Shown: positions 1 to 10,930 of the stretch, one piece after another
How positions within the stretch are numbered: position 1 is the first letter of the stretch
Layout: every line of letters starts with the position of its first letter
Assembly (NCBI RefSeq): GCF_001653235.2
Contig: NC_035791.1
Span: 744,001-808,000 of the forward strand
Direction of reading: 5' to 3'
DNA length: 64,000 bases
Source of the DNA: Pochonia chlamydosporia 170
Taxonomy: Eukaryota; Ascomycota; Sordariomycetes; Hypocreales; Clavicipitaceae
Made by a program: the position numbers and the translations under genes
Notes under the pieces: model-generated
Told to the model about the DNA's origin: nothing
Databases searched by the model: none
What the model saw: only the letters and a program-made list of their open reading frames with translations

Positions 1-582
1 CTCCCGGCTTTGGCTGGGGTGTTGTCCCCATTGAGATGGCTTACTGTTGCTGCGAGTGGACTCGGGATTCTCAGAGTAGCTTTGTGGAACGATAGTTAGT
101 CTTCTAGCTTGTTTAATGCAACTGCGTTTGACGCAGAATTGTGGCAATCCATACGTTTACAAGTAACGACGGTTTTTGTCAACACAGATGCTTTAGCCTT
201 CCTTTTAGGACGTCTATTTGCTTCTTGCTCCTCAGCTGTCACGACAAATTGGAAAATGTTACTAGACATCACTAACTTTTCATTATAATTAGACGAAACT
301 CCTCAAATATTGCTATAAAGTAGCTATGTTTTCTTTCGTGTAGTCAATAAGAGTGTAGAGAACACTGCTTGATAATTAACTGTATCAAATGCCTTCCTAA
401 CTATGCAAAGTCAATGCGCGTTCAATAAGGACCCATTTCGACTAATTCTCCGACAAATGGATAGAAGAGAACTCCCATGTAGTGTATACTCAGATTTTAT
501 TTTGTTACTACTTCTTAGCTAGTATTAATCCTCGATATTAATCTTTACCAGCACACGTCTTTTCTAGATATTCTGCTCTGGC
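1..582. other. No intact gene; possible transposon-derived remnant
   Basis: No complete gene is visible in this AT-rich edge. On the minus strand, positions about 245 down to 96 read as a lysine/arginine-rich tail (EEQEANRRPKRKAKA) ending in a stop. That composition resembles the C-terminus of fungal DDE transposases, but this is a weak impression. A short stretch near 290-400 on the same strand contains an AFDTVN-like string reminiscent of non-LTR reverse transcriptase. Both are too short and broken to call. Confidence 0.2.
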
Positions 583-1890
583 TTACGAAAGCGTCATACC
601 AGAAGCCTTAAACTCCCCCTTTTCAGCAAGCAACACAGGCAAGTCCTCCTTCTCAAACGCTTCCTCGAAGCCCAACTGCTCAGGCTTCCATCCCATAGCC
701 CGCAGCCTATCAGCTCGATTGCGACACCTACAACCAACAACATCAGGTGTGAACTGTCCAAACAGGTCCACGTAGTCGGACTCGGGGATGGATTGTGCCT
801 TGGGCGTAGAAATTCTTCCGGCCTTATAGAGGCCATTTCCAATCATCTCACCAACCTGTCCCCATGTGGTCTCTCCGCTTTCGCAGAAGAAGTACGGGTT
901 CTGCAGCTCTGGGTCGGAATCCTCGGCCTTTTCAACCCAGTGGAGAACCTGGACATAGGCCTAAATTGTTTCGTTAGTTTTTCTGTAGTATAGATACAAG
1001 GTTGTCGAATTTACCTTTGCGAGGTCGAGGACATGAACTACTCCCCATCCCTGCTTGCCATTGTCAACGTAGCCGGCGTGTCCATGTTTGCAAGCAAAAC
1101 GGGTCAATGCCGGGACCTGGGCGAGCTGTAAGCAAGATGTTGGTAGATGATTCATGTAGACATACCTGGATAGAGAGACGCTTGTATTTGCTGTTGTTGC
1201 CATAGATGATAGGGGGCATCCAAATGAAGATCCGGGCCATGTTGCCGACCTTCTGTCGGGCCTTCAAGATGGCTGGACACATGTTAGCTATTTCACTTGC
1301 TGGGCTTCACATTGGCGGGGGATGCATACCAAGGTCAATCTTGCGATGGGGCGCAGTGTCTGCCAAAGTGTCAACCTGCGCAGGCGTCTTGTCTGAGAAA
1401 ACTTCGTCGTTGACATTGTTGCCGGGTGAGGCGTCACTGAGAACGCTGGCACCGCTTTGGTGAAGGTAAATAGTTTTCTTGCCTGAACGAGATTGAATCA
1501 ATTAGTCTTGACTTAAATTCATCAGTTAATACCAAAGACATACCCTGACTTGCACGCTCCTCAATTCCGGCAAGGATTGCCTGAGCAGACTCCAAATGAT
1601 CGGCAGTTGCAGTGTGGAAGACCACATCGCTCTGGGCGCTCAGTTTCTGAATCAACTTTGAGTCGTTCAGATCACCAAGAACTGCCTTCACTCCTGCATT
1701 TCAATTAGCTCAATCGACACGAATCAAAGCTTCCTCCAATTGATGCGCTCCTACCGTCTTGTTCGAATTCCTTGGCAGCAGCCTCCCGGCGAACGAGGGT
1801 AGTAATCTCATACTGTCCCTCAGCCAGCAAGAGGTCAATGATCTCGCGACCAACATAGCCTGGACCAACGATGAAAACTTGGCTCTTCAT
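583..1890 (-). CDS. NmrA-like / extended short-chain dehydrogenase, NAD(P)-binding
   Basis: Six exons (1755-1890, 1544-1693, 1330-1482, 1166-1272, 1015-1125, 583-960) join to 344 aa with every phase closing. The protein opens directly with a Rossmann strand and the dinucleotide-binding motif GPGYVG (about residues 8-13), followed by a second strand and the basic residues of LVRREAAAKEF that are typical of NADP-preferring atypical SDRs. The middle contains MPPIIYG and the C-terminal half continues as in fungal NmrA-like or epimerase-like proteins. The usual active-site YxxxK is not obvious, so it may be a redox sensor or an unassigned reductase. The ATG at 1890 was chosen because the Rossmann strand starts right after it. 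Family call firm; substrate unknown. Confidence 0.8.
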
Positions 1891-3021
1891 TTTGATTCTT
1901 TTGTTCAACGAAAATTATTATCACGATAAAAGTTCCCAGCTGATCCGAGTGAGGAGATCCAGAAGCTATTCGTAGTGCAGCGTAAGTGGCGCATTTTATA
2001 GACGCGCTAGTGATTTGTAAGCTCCGAGTTAAGCTTTTTTGCCGGCGGGAATAGTTGGGAATGTTTTTCCAAGATTGCGAACTAAAACCGAGATGTTGCC
2101 TTTCATAGGGGGAGAAAAGTGTGAATTACTAAGACAAATCTCTGCAAATGTGGCCCCCTTATTCTAGGACATGTCTGATTGCACAGGATCTGGTTTTAGG
2201 AGCGAGAACTAGGCTCTTTCTGGGAAACTTGGTTCCTCTTTTTGAAACGGCCCTGTTGAAGGTGGTGGGGATCGATCCGTCCCGGCAGTGAATCCATGAC
2301 GTTAGGACAGAAAAACCTGACATGATTGCTAATCCGGTCTACTGGATGTATGGCAGGTTGTGGGAAGACGAGGGAAGGGACTTGATTTTGTATGATGATG
2401 ATGGATGAAGTGTTGCTAGGGGGGTTGATGTCGTTCCCTTCCCCCTTCTCAGGACCTACGACTGCCATTGTTCATTCCGCAACAAACACTCTCTTTGTTT
2501 AGTTAAAGATGGTTCTGAATTCGTTGTAGGGATAGCCTTAGGTGTGAATAATTGGTATCAACTGACTTGTCTGCCACGCAACCTTGGAATTAGTGTTTGC
2601 TACAACATTCCACGCTGCCAGGAGCCTAAAAATCCTAGACACAGTCCATGGCAAATCGTAAACCATAGTGCTCTAGGAAGAAAAGAACAGCAAACGAAAC
2701 GTTGGTTCCGGTGACAGAATGCCTCCCGCCACCCGCGGAAGTGACAATGTCGGCGGCTTGGCCTGCGAGGTGGAAGATAGTGCCGCGTATGCCAAGTCGC
2801 ATGTTGATTGTTTCGCTGAGTAGCGGATGGCAAGCAGAGCGAAAACGAGATTCTTCGGATCAATTCAACATGAAATTATATGTGTGAATCTTTAAGTTAC
2901 CATAAACTCCGCAGTCATTATTCATAACTTGGACATTATAGTGATGTTGCACCCCGAATGTCACCCTGATCGAGTGAGAGGAGCTCACACAAATCTTCTG
3001 GGGCTCGTGGTGAGCTACATC
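1891..3021. other. Intergenic, no gene seen
   Basis: Short open frames occur on both strands but none shows a recognisable domain, a supported splice structure or a natural protein-like composition. The part next to 1890 presumably holds the promoter of the NmrA-like gene. Confidence 0.5.
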
Positions 3022-4175
3022 TCACGCCCCGTTAGTTGGAGGGTTATATGGCTGATCACATGTATATGGGTGCTTAGCCTTGGCTTGATTTTGGCCGTAA
3101 ATAGAGGTGTAGTAACGGTCAAAGGTCAGCAGAACAAAGTCAGGATCCTGAAGCGGTATCTTGGATGGCCAACATGGATTTTCATCCAAGCCGTCGTTGG
3201 GGAGAGGGTTTGCCGCATGACCAAATTTCATGCCCCATTCTGGTCTTTGCGCCACCGGCACCTCGGCATAGGTTATAGTTTCGGAACCGTCCTTCACAAT
3301 ATTTTGCTTCTGAGCTGGTGCATTCCTGACTCGTTGTACCAAGTCGGTGTCTGATATGGCCTTTACCGGCCCTTTGAAGCAGACTCCTTTCCAAAGCTTA
3401 CCAGCGTCCTGGTTCTCTTTCCATGGAACCCAGCGGAGGAGTTGCCCATTGCCAAGCGGTTTCCCGGCCCATATCCAAGCATCGTCTTGCTTATTCAGGA
3501 GATATGCAGGTGGGTTTACCCGCTTCCGGAGCGCATGTAATGATAGCCCATTGAGGACTAACTCGGATAGCAGAACTGTAGTGATAACATGCCTGGGTAT
3601 ATGCCTTGGGGCACTCCTTGACTACGTTAGTGGTCTTTGCGTTGGCATCATAGTGTACTGAAGTGATGACGAGGTTGTCTGTGACAGTCTTATCTTTAAC
3701 ACAGGATCGAAACTGGATAGTATTCTTGTACCGGCCTAGTCGTCTTGTAGAATAGCCGTTTTGAATTTTGCAGGGTTTTTTATTGTTGTTGTTATTGCCA
3801 TTCCCGTTGCCGCCATTGCCCCTGGTGCTGCCGCCTTTCTTGGGTGCTCGAGGTTTGTCTTGGTTGGTGGGATTACCGTCGTCGTTTTTCTTTCCGCTGC
3901 CCTATCTAATGTTCTTGGGTGGTTTGAACCCTGTTACGCCGTTGGAAACAGTACTTAGGATGTCAAAGGCTTTCTTGATGTCATCTGGCACAAGATTGCT
4001 CTCACCACCACAAGGGCTAAGCCACCATTTGAAAGCCCCCGCGGGATCCTCCCCTTCTGGATAGATGTAGGATGCCATTTGTGCAGCAGTTGCAGTTGTC
4101 TTTCTCTTGGAAGTAACTTTTCATGAGGCGCAGACATCAGCAGCCTGATGTCCACCTCCATCTCCCTTGACATCC
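3022..4175 (-). pseudogene. Remnant of the C-terminal region of a large chitinase-type secreted protein
   Basis: Read on the minus strand, this stretch holds long protein-like segments in different frames. They start with a block around YIYPEGEDPAGAF and PDDIKKAFDIL, then a Gly/Asn-rich linker, then a block around YKNTIQFRSCVKDK and TDNLVITSVHYD, and finally a block with GKPLGNGQLLRWVPWKE to a natural stop at 3022. From memory of fungal proteins this order matches the C-terminal region found in subgroup C (LysM/GH18) chitinases; that match is recollection, not a search. The frame is broken by TAG at 3902-3904, a stop at 3491-3493 followed by a frame change, and another frame change near 4080. 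The GH18 catalytic domain is absent. It is therefore called a decayed partial copy. Confidence 0.5.
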
Positions 4176-5026
4176 AGGGTAGAAGCTATGTTGAGCTTTC
4201 CTTTTCTTTGAGTACCGTTTGAATATATCCTAGTAAATCTTGAGCCTTAGAATTGCCAAAAAGAAAACAGAGAGTTTTTGTAGACGAATGTGGTGTGACT
4301 TCTTTATGGGTCTCTGTCACCAGTTTGTTGGCGCCACAAGCTAACAGTTGTTCATATATTGTCTTTAATATATATCTTGTCAAATTAATCATGTCTGGTA
4401 TTAAAGACACAGTGACTACTGCAAACCCTTCTGCTCATTAGCTGCGTATGCAACACGCTCGTCAAACAGTTTCACTACGCCATAAACCCTCATCCGATTA
4501 TTCCGCCCCCGGGAGCTTTTGCCCCTCCATGTAATTACTGTAAGCAATGTGACCCGCGCGACTCTGATGATATTACGACAGGCAAGCAGGGTAAACGGTA
4601 AATGTCAACAAAGTTTATTCCCAAGATCGTTGATTTGGCCGATTGGTGTAAATTATTCGTATGCAACCTCGTGGTGTACCGGCACGATAAACAAGGGCCG
4701 GCTGGCAATTTTATAGCTTGGCGACTTCAATGTTGGTCAGGGTCCAGAACTAGCTTACATCTCCAGGCGCCTACTACCACCGCATGCCAAGATGCCAAGG
4801 GAGGTTGGGCCTGTCAAGTTTGCTTGTCCATTTTCTGCAGAGCTCCGCTTTAAGATTTTAAAAAAAAATACGCCAGCACCAAGTGTTTCCAACATGTTTC
4901 TCCTTCACCTCACCTCTCTACGCATCTTCCCATACTCGGGGCTTTGTATTATTCTCTTCCGTTTTCACGTATTTGCAAGACTTCAAAAAAACACAACTAC
5001 TGCACTATCATTTCCTGTGCCGAGTC
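4176..5026. other. Intergenic, no gene seen
   Basis: An open stretch at 4186-4410 on the minus strand could be further decay of the chitinase-type remnant but shows no motif. The remainder is the upstream region of the gene at 5027. A long frame runs through 4883-5026 in phase with that gene, but its translation looks non-conserved. Confidence 0.4.
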
Positions 5027-5842
5027 ATGACACCCCTCAGTGAAATTACGTATTCACATGATGCCACGGTGTCGGCCGTGCGTGACTACTACACATTTCT
5101 AACGAAAATGTATCTTGACGACCACCTCATCAAGGAACCGCCTGAAGGTGGCTGGATATCCATTACAGCTGAAAGCATGCGAGGCCTCGGAAAGACGGAC
5201 CAAGTTATCTCACTGCTTCGCCATCTCCCTTACATCGACTCTCCTGGCTATGATGATGGCCCTGACGCACTTCCCCACTGTACGTTTGCCGACTGGCATG
5301 GTCGAGCAGAGGAAGACAGTTTCCTACTTGGTACTGACGCTGCGGAACACGCAAGAATGTCTTCTGAGGGCGCTAGCATCTATGAAGACGTGCCTCCTCA
5401 CGTTGTTGGTCTTACCTGGGACTCTGAAGAGCGTTACCGTTTCTTGCTTGACACGAAACTTGGTGTTATATACTGGGTTGATTGCGACTATGATGTGAGG
5501 CATCGTTCAGGCCGAGAACCTGTCAGAGACGATGCTTACGACTACGCTCCTGAAAATGAGGCTGATGCCTTCCGTGGCGATGCTGGTACATGGGCTATTG
5601 TGGATTTTTTTGAAGTCCTGAAGGAGCAGTACCAGACACTGAGTTTTCTTCCGCGGAGCTCTACGAGGGTATGCAATGTAAAGGCGGGGGAGCACCCAGA
5701 TGATGCAGGCAGGAATGACCTAATAGCTGGTATATATCGCCAGCACGGATGGCCTAATATGCAGCTCTTCCGGAAAGACGATTGCCTAGAGGCTATTCGT
5801 AACGCGTTGGTGGAGCATAAGTACTCCAACGATAATTTTTAG
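5027..5842 (+). CDS. Conserved hypothetical fungal protein
   Basis: A single-exon gene of 271 aa. The frame stays open upstream to 4883, but the ATG at 5027 was chosen because the sequence after it (TPLSEITYSHDATVSAVRD) becomes protein-like, while the upstream part is Ser/Phe-rich like a translated leader. It has no signal peptide or membrane segment and is acidic overall. A block such as PPEGGWISITAESMRGLGK followed by VISLLRHLPYI is of a kind I associate with uncharacterised ascomycete proteins that occur in several copies per genome. No catalytic motif was recognised and no function is proposed. It stands isolated among decayed sequence. Confidence 0.7.
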   Translation: MTPLSEITYSHDATVSAVRDYYTFLTKMYLDDHLIKEPPEGGWISITAESMRGLGKTDQVISLLRHLPYIDSPGYDDGPDALPHCTFADWHGRAEEDSFLLGTDAAEHARMSSEGASIYEDVPPHVVGLTWDSEERYRFLLDTKLGVIYWVDCDYDVRHRSGREPVRDDAYDYAPENEADAFRGDAGTWAIVDFFEVLKEQYQTLSFLPRSSTRVCNVKAGEHPDDAGRNDLIAGIYRQHGWPNMQLFRKDDCLEAIRNALVEHKYSNDNF

Positions 5843-6145
5843 ACTTTGATAAGCAGAATGGCATTAGTTGTAACATTACAAGCACTTTGTATGCTTCGAG
5901 ACTTTTGCAAAAGCCGAAAGATAACCCGATATCAAATTAATATGAGGAGACCTGAGTCCTGTTACGTAAACAATTCGATATACATGGAAATAAACCAGCA
6001 CAGCAACACGACGCCACATGTTACCCATACCCAGCGCCAAGTGGTCACCTTAAGACTTGGGCGATAGAGCCCACTGGGTCATTTATTTATAGCCTCCATA
6101 TATACGGGGCGTGCATATGTACCCTCATATATTACCCTTCTTATC
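5843..6145. other. Intergenic, no gene seen
   Basis: Moderately AT-rich spacer between the hypothetical gene and the LysM remnant; nothing recognised. Confidence 0.5.
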
Positions 6146-6350
6146 CACCACCACCAGCCAAAAGCCAACTGCTACCGTTAGTCCGTTGCCCCAACAAGAC
6201 GGCCTCACCAAGGACTGCAATACTACAATGTCCAGTCAGGGTACACTTGTCAGAAGAGTGTCGACAAATACATGACTTTCAGTCTTGCTGAATTTAGCAA
6301 GTGGAATCCTGCCGTCGGCTCAGACTGGCTTTCCATGGCCAAATCCGTTA
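6146..6350 (+). pseudogene. LysM-domain gene fragment
   Basis: The plus strand first reads a Thr/Ser/Pro linker ending in QQDGLTKDC. After a one-base frame change near 6225 it reads YYNVQSGYTCQKSV, then FSLAEFSKWNPAVGSD. This is a LysM module: the Y-x-V-x-x-G-D/Y-T/S-C start and the W/L-NPAVGSDC end are hallmarks of fungal chitin-binding LysM proteins. The copy stops at about 6350, exactly where the dispersed repeat begins, so the conserved C-terminal part of the module is missing. With the frameshift and truncation it cannot encode a working LysM protein. It may derive from a LysM effector or from a LysM-containing chitinase like the remnant at 3.0-4.2 kb. Confidence 0.7.
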
Positions 6351-6606
6351 TATCGCAAGATAGCTATGGAATAATAAAGGAAGATAACGGAAATAACTGA
6401 TTGAATTGAACTACTTGACTGACTAACTATCTGAATGACTGTCTAAAGGAATGTCAGAAATAAAGGGGAAAATAACTCTCTTTTATAGACTAATTTGAGG
6501 GATTTTCCTAACACTAAAGAAGAAGCTAAAAGGAAGAAAGGTTTAAAAAGCAATAAATATTAAAAAGAGAGTTTAATAGAATTAAGAAATATTAAACCTT
6601 CTCTTA
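6351..6606 (+). mobile_element. Dispersed repeat, copy A (solo-LTR-like)
   Basis: This stretch and 18513-18798 share an ordered series of blocks: TATCGCAAGA-TAGCTATGGAA, AGGAAATAACTG, TTGAATTGAA, a run of GACT units, GGGGAAAATAAC, CTTTTATAGACTAATTT, AGGGATTTT, and AACCTTCTCT at the end. The shape (about 260-285 bp, non-coding) fits a solo LTR or MITE. Copy A is the more AT-rich of the two, as expected from C-to-T decay such as repeat-induced point mutation. Confidence 0.7.
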
Positions 6607-6691
6607 TTAATATATCTCTCTAGCTTAGATTAAGAGTCTTTAATTTAAGCTATATTCTAATTAATTAATTCTTCCTTTTCTTTTCTTTTAA

Positions 6692-7286
6692 TCAGAGCAT
6701 TGCTTGTATTGTATTTATTGTATTTTTTGGGGGTTGCTTGTATTTTGTATTGTATTTATTTTGTATTATATTGTATTTGTATTTTTTACCTACTCTATGT
6801 ATTGTATTGTATTTTATATTATATTAAATACAATATAATACAAAAATATAATACAAAAATACATTATATTTTAATTAGAAAAAAGAAATACTAAAAAAAT
6901 CCCTAGAAATTCTATTTAGCTATAATAGTAGCTAAAAATAGCTAATAAATTAGTAATAGGGCTAGAAATAGCTATATTAGCTATAATTAGCTTCTAAAAA
7001 CCTACTTTAAATTAGGCTATATTTTTGCATTACATGGAAATTAAACTTAGAACCTTAAGAAATTACTATTAATAGTAACTGCCTATAAATATAAAAATAC
7101 AATGTATTTAAATACAATATAATGTATTTTTTGCCTAGCCTATATATTGTATTTTGTATTGTATTGTATTTAAATACAATACATCTAAGATCCTATGTAT
7201 TGTATTTTGTATTGTATTTAAATGCAATACAATACAAATACAATACAAAAATACATTTTGTATTGTATTTTTTGGCAATGCTCTGA
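6692..7286. mobile_element. AT-rich element with 12 bp perfect terminal inverted repeats
   Basis: The left end reads TCAGAGCATTGC (6692-6703) and the right end GCAATGCTCTGA (7275-7286), exact reverse complements. Just inside both ends lies TTGTATTGTATT-type sequence. The interior is extremely AT-rich and made of TATTGTATT/AATACAATA units in both orientations plus TAGCTA-type units, giving long potential hairpins. No transposase frame is present. It looks like a non-autonomous DNA element, probably mutated. No clear target-site duplication was found in the flanks (TTTTAA and CCGTCG). Confidence 0.6.
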
Positions 7287-8430
7287 CCGTCGGGCTCAGC
7301 CCGTTGCACATAGCCACATAATAAACGAATTTACCTCCTTTTTTTTGCAAAAAGGAAAAAAACCTTTGTCCACGGCGCCACAACAACGTATACACTCCAC
7401 AGAGCATCTGACTAAGACTGCAAGCCCAGCAGCGTTTCATGGTAGTAGCCCCTAAAGCAGCTTGTCAGTTATCTTGGGCTGTACAAGGGATGACTTCGGC
7501 TTCCTATACCACTAATCACTCCCTGGTGTCGGGTTTCTTTCCAAGCAGCGGGCACCCAACATCATTGTAGACTTATCGCCTCTCCAAGATACATTATATT
7601 AACACTGCTTTTTTAATTATATTAACTTAGCCTATTTTTTGTGGGTTGATTTTTTTGGTGGGGTTTTTAATTATGTTAACTTAACATGGTTGGCGCATTA
7701 ATGTTAGGACATATCGTCGCTGCCCGGAAGTGACGATACGGTCGACTTCCCCGGCCTCGGTTCATTCCACGACCAAGAAGAGGATGACCGAATTACTGAC
7801 GCAGCAATGGACTGGGAGAAAAGAAGGAAATCCGTATTTGAGGGGGAGAAAAGAAGTATAATCCATTTTACAAAAACTGCCTGTACAATAGCAAGACATT
7901 TCCCAATAATGCACTGACGTGGCCCCAGAGCATGGTGGTCTACATTGCGGTAGTACTGGCAATACAAATAAGGCTCGTCATGGCTGATGAACCAAACACT
8001 CGTTTGGCGGATAACCATGAATGTTCAATCATTACTCGCGGCTTGCTGTGGCTCAAATCAGCTGTGCATAGTGTGACTAGAAAGGTGCTAGTATGGGAGA
8101 AGCTGGAATGACGATTCTTTTTAAATCCGAGAGGTCCGGAAAGACCTCCTTGGGTTTCCTAACATGTTCTGGAGTGATAACATCTCATTTTTTAGAACCA
8201 GCGATTCAATAAAGCCGAGGTCTAGACCCGTCACGCAACCCAAAGGACCGGATGGGCTGTGCACTTAGCGCCGCATCCGTTGGCAGTCAATCAACTTGGG
8301 TGTGATTTCAGAAATTTATTATATTTCTTGTGCGTAATAATGCAAACTTTTCGAAATTGCATTGCATGAGGCACACATATATCTTTACAAGATTATGTTG
8401 TAATGCGAGATCAAACTAAGCCTTAACAAC
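7287..8430. other. Intergenic; one coding-like but unidentified stretch
   Basis: Positions about 7709-7915 (plus strand) read an acidic, protein-like frame containing FPGLGSFHDQEEDDRITDA that ends in a stop. It has no start codon or recognised domain and may be a gene relic. At 7605-7685 two similar AT-rich blocks (ATTATATTAACTTA and ATTATGTTAACTTA) form a degenerate direct repeat. Nothing else was recognised. Confidence 0.35.
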
Positions 8431-10102
8431 TCAGAACGAAATCCGAGAATGCTTCGACTCCCTGATTCTTTGACCATACACGTAAAAGATGAAAGGCAGG
8501 GGAATAAAAGCAACAGCAATAAAGCCGAGGAGCGAGGTTCCCCAGCCAACTCTCAGCCTGTCGTATAATGCGGGACCGGCAAGTGGTAGAAATGTTGCAG
8601 AAAGACAGCGAAAGATGGTGTTTGACGCGGTAACTGAAGCGGCATAGACGGTATATGCATCGACGAGATACAAAGTGGTAGCCATCTGCGCAAGTGTTAG
8701 AGATGCAGTGGTATTCTCAAGCAAGGACTGGGAGGGGTAGCTTACGTATGTTATGATCATGCCAGCACCAATAAAACCTGTTCCAATAATAGGTAGAATC
8801 CAATGCAACTTTTGCTCGGCTGTCCAGCCGTACCAAAAGAGTCCGATAGGCACGCAGAACCCGCCGATAATAAGAATTGGAAGTCGATATTCTGGCTTTA
8901 CCTCGCCACCGTGCCTCTTAGCTAAATATGCAGAAAGCTTATCCGACACACTGCTACATAATAACACTCCTAATATCGATCCCACACCTAGTCCAAGCGT
9001 CGCCAAGCCAGACGGACCGCTTCCGAAACCATATTGAATGCCAAAGACTCGCGGGAAGGTGGTAAAACAAAGGTATAAATAACTGTAGACAGTTGCAGTG
9101 TAAAGTGACAGTAGAAAGACAATAGGCAATAGGAGCATTTTCAATGGACGGAAAATAGAGAACCTAAAGAGCACTCGTGCCGTTTTGCCAGTATTAAGAG
9201 CTGAGCGAAGCTTTAGGTTGCCTGTCTCTCTGCGCAAATGCACTGTCCTACGTTGCAGCAATACGAATGGATAGGACTCTCGCATGAATAGTACTACAAC
9301 TATTGCAAGCGGAGAACCCACGATGGTGATTATCCAGAAAACCCATCGCCACCCTAACGCAGGAGCCAGGTACCCTCCAGCAATAGGTCCGATAGACGGC
9401 CCTAGAACAACGCCAATAACATATACTCCCATAACTCTCGCGCGCTTCTCTTGTGGCACTATGTCCACAATGGAACCCGTGCCAAGTGTAACGGGACATG
9501 AGCTGGCGATACCAGCTAAGAGTCGGAATATAATAAGGGCTCCAAGACTGTCTGCTACAGCGCACGCCACGTTGAATATTAGAAACAGGACGATGCAGAC
9601 CTTATACAATATGGCGCGCCCGTACATTTCGGACAGTGGTGCAATAATGATGGGACCGCATACCCAGCCTAGCAGATAAATTGTCGTCACCAAAACTGCA
9701 AGTGTGTCGCTGGTTGAGTTGAAGTGCAGCATGATATCTTCCGCTGCAGCAGCACTAATTGTTGAGCCTATTGGTCTGCGTAAACAAAGTGAAGGTACCA
9801 CCGCGTTAGCCTTGGGCATGGCTCATGTTGAAAGTTTGCTGCGGTCAGCGAAGGGTGAATGGAACGTACGAGAATAGCGTCATTGCCGTCACCATGCCAA
9901 TTGCAGCCGTCTTTTTGCCCGAAGACCAGTTCATAGCATTGTCTGGATCGTCAGGTCCATCAAAGTCGATTATGTTTGAACTTATGGCCGTGTGGCTGGA
10001 CTTGTCTGCGTTAGAGAAACGCCTGGTATCTGCTTTTCTGTGCCCAGGTTGAGTCCCCAACGCTTCAGCAGAGGCTTGCGATGATATCCCTGCGTCAGCC
10101 AT
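8431..10102 (-). CDS. MFS transporter, DHA1 (drug:H+ antiporter) type
   Basis: Two exons (9870-10102 and 8431-9775) give 525 aa; the 94 bp intron has a GTACGT donor and a TTTACGCAG acceptor. A polar N-terminal tail containing DPDNAMNWS, typical of fungal 12-TM DHA1 carriers, is followed by hydrophobic segments. The motif A version APLSEMYGR lies between TM2 and TM3. The antiporter motif C appears as GVVLGPSIGPIAGGYL in TM5. The family exports small hydrophobic compounds or polyamines by proton exchange at the plasma membrane. It points away from the regulator, P450 and terpene synthase genes to its right and could export the cluster product or serve self-protection; that role is inferred from position. 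Family call firm, cluster membership likely but unproven. Confidence 0.88.
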
Positions 10103-10930
10103 TATGATGAAGTTGAAATTGCAGAAAGAGCTGCTGAGATCAATATTATGCAAGGTCTAAACCACAAAAAAAAAAAAAAAAGGGCTGTAGGAGGTATCAT
10201 ACTCGAGTTGTTGGAGTGGTAATTGGGGCCTATCTTCTGACTCTGGTAGTGAGAGATTTATCGGGAAAAAACAAAAAGACTCCCCTCTGCATTAATCTGG
10301 TTGGGTATAGCAGCCGTAGCACACCAGAGCCGCATTTGCATCGTACTGTACATGAATGACCCTTTCTCGTTAGACCATCCAACCCCACCCCAGCAACCAA
10401 ACGGCAAATTGGGCCGGGGTAGCCCGAATAGCGAAAATGGCAGCCCGGCCGGATATCTATCCTCCCAAACAGGCAGTCACCGGGTTCTTCCCGAGCGTGG
10501 CAGGCACCTGAAGTGGGGCCTAGTCCCCCTGGCTTCGGTGAATCCATGTTTGGAGCACCATCACTTTAGTCCCACACATTTTTATTGTTAAGAAAAAGAA
10601 CAATGCCGTTCCATGTCTTGCACCGACACTCAGACTCTCCTCTCACAACGTGCTAGCTAGGTTATTTAGGGTAGGCTAGCACCAAGGATGATGTCTGCAG
10701 GCTCAGAAAGGGTCAAGGTAATGCCGAGGGTTGACCTCCACCCTTTGTTATTTGCCTGATTAGCAATTCTTCGGCGTTTCCCTCACAGGTCATGTTGTTC
10801 GTTTTCCGCTGTCTCCTATGAACCAAGTGGGCAACACTTGGCTGTTCCAAGCCTAATGGTCAACATTTGGTCGACTGGCCAATGAGAATCGAAGGGGCAG
10901 GTACGACAAATCTTTTTGAAGACAACCAGG
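10103..10930. other. Upstream region of the MFS gene, no gene seen
   Basis: It contains a run of 17 A residues near 10165-10181, as seen from the plus strand, just upstream of the MFS start. Short frames at 10230-10550 show no domain. The right part leads into the minisatellite. Confidence 0.5.

Noticed and set aside
6700..7440. Tyr/Leu/Ile-rich frames in the TATTGTATT region
   Set aside because: They are translations of AT-rich repeats inside the inverted-repeat element.
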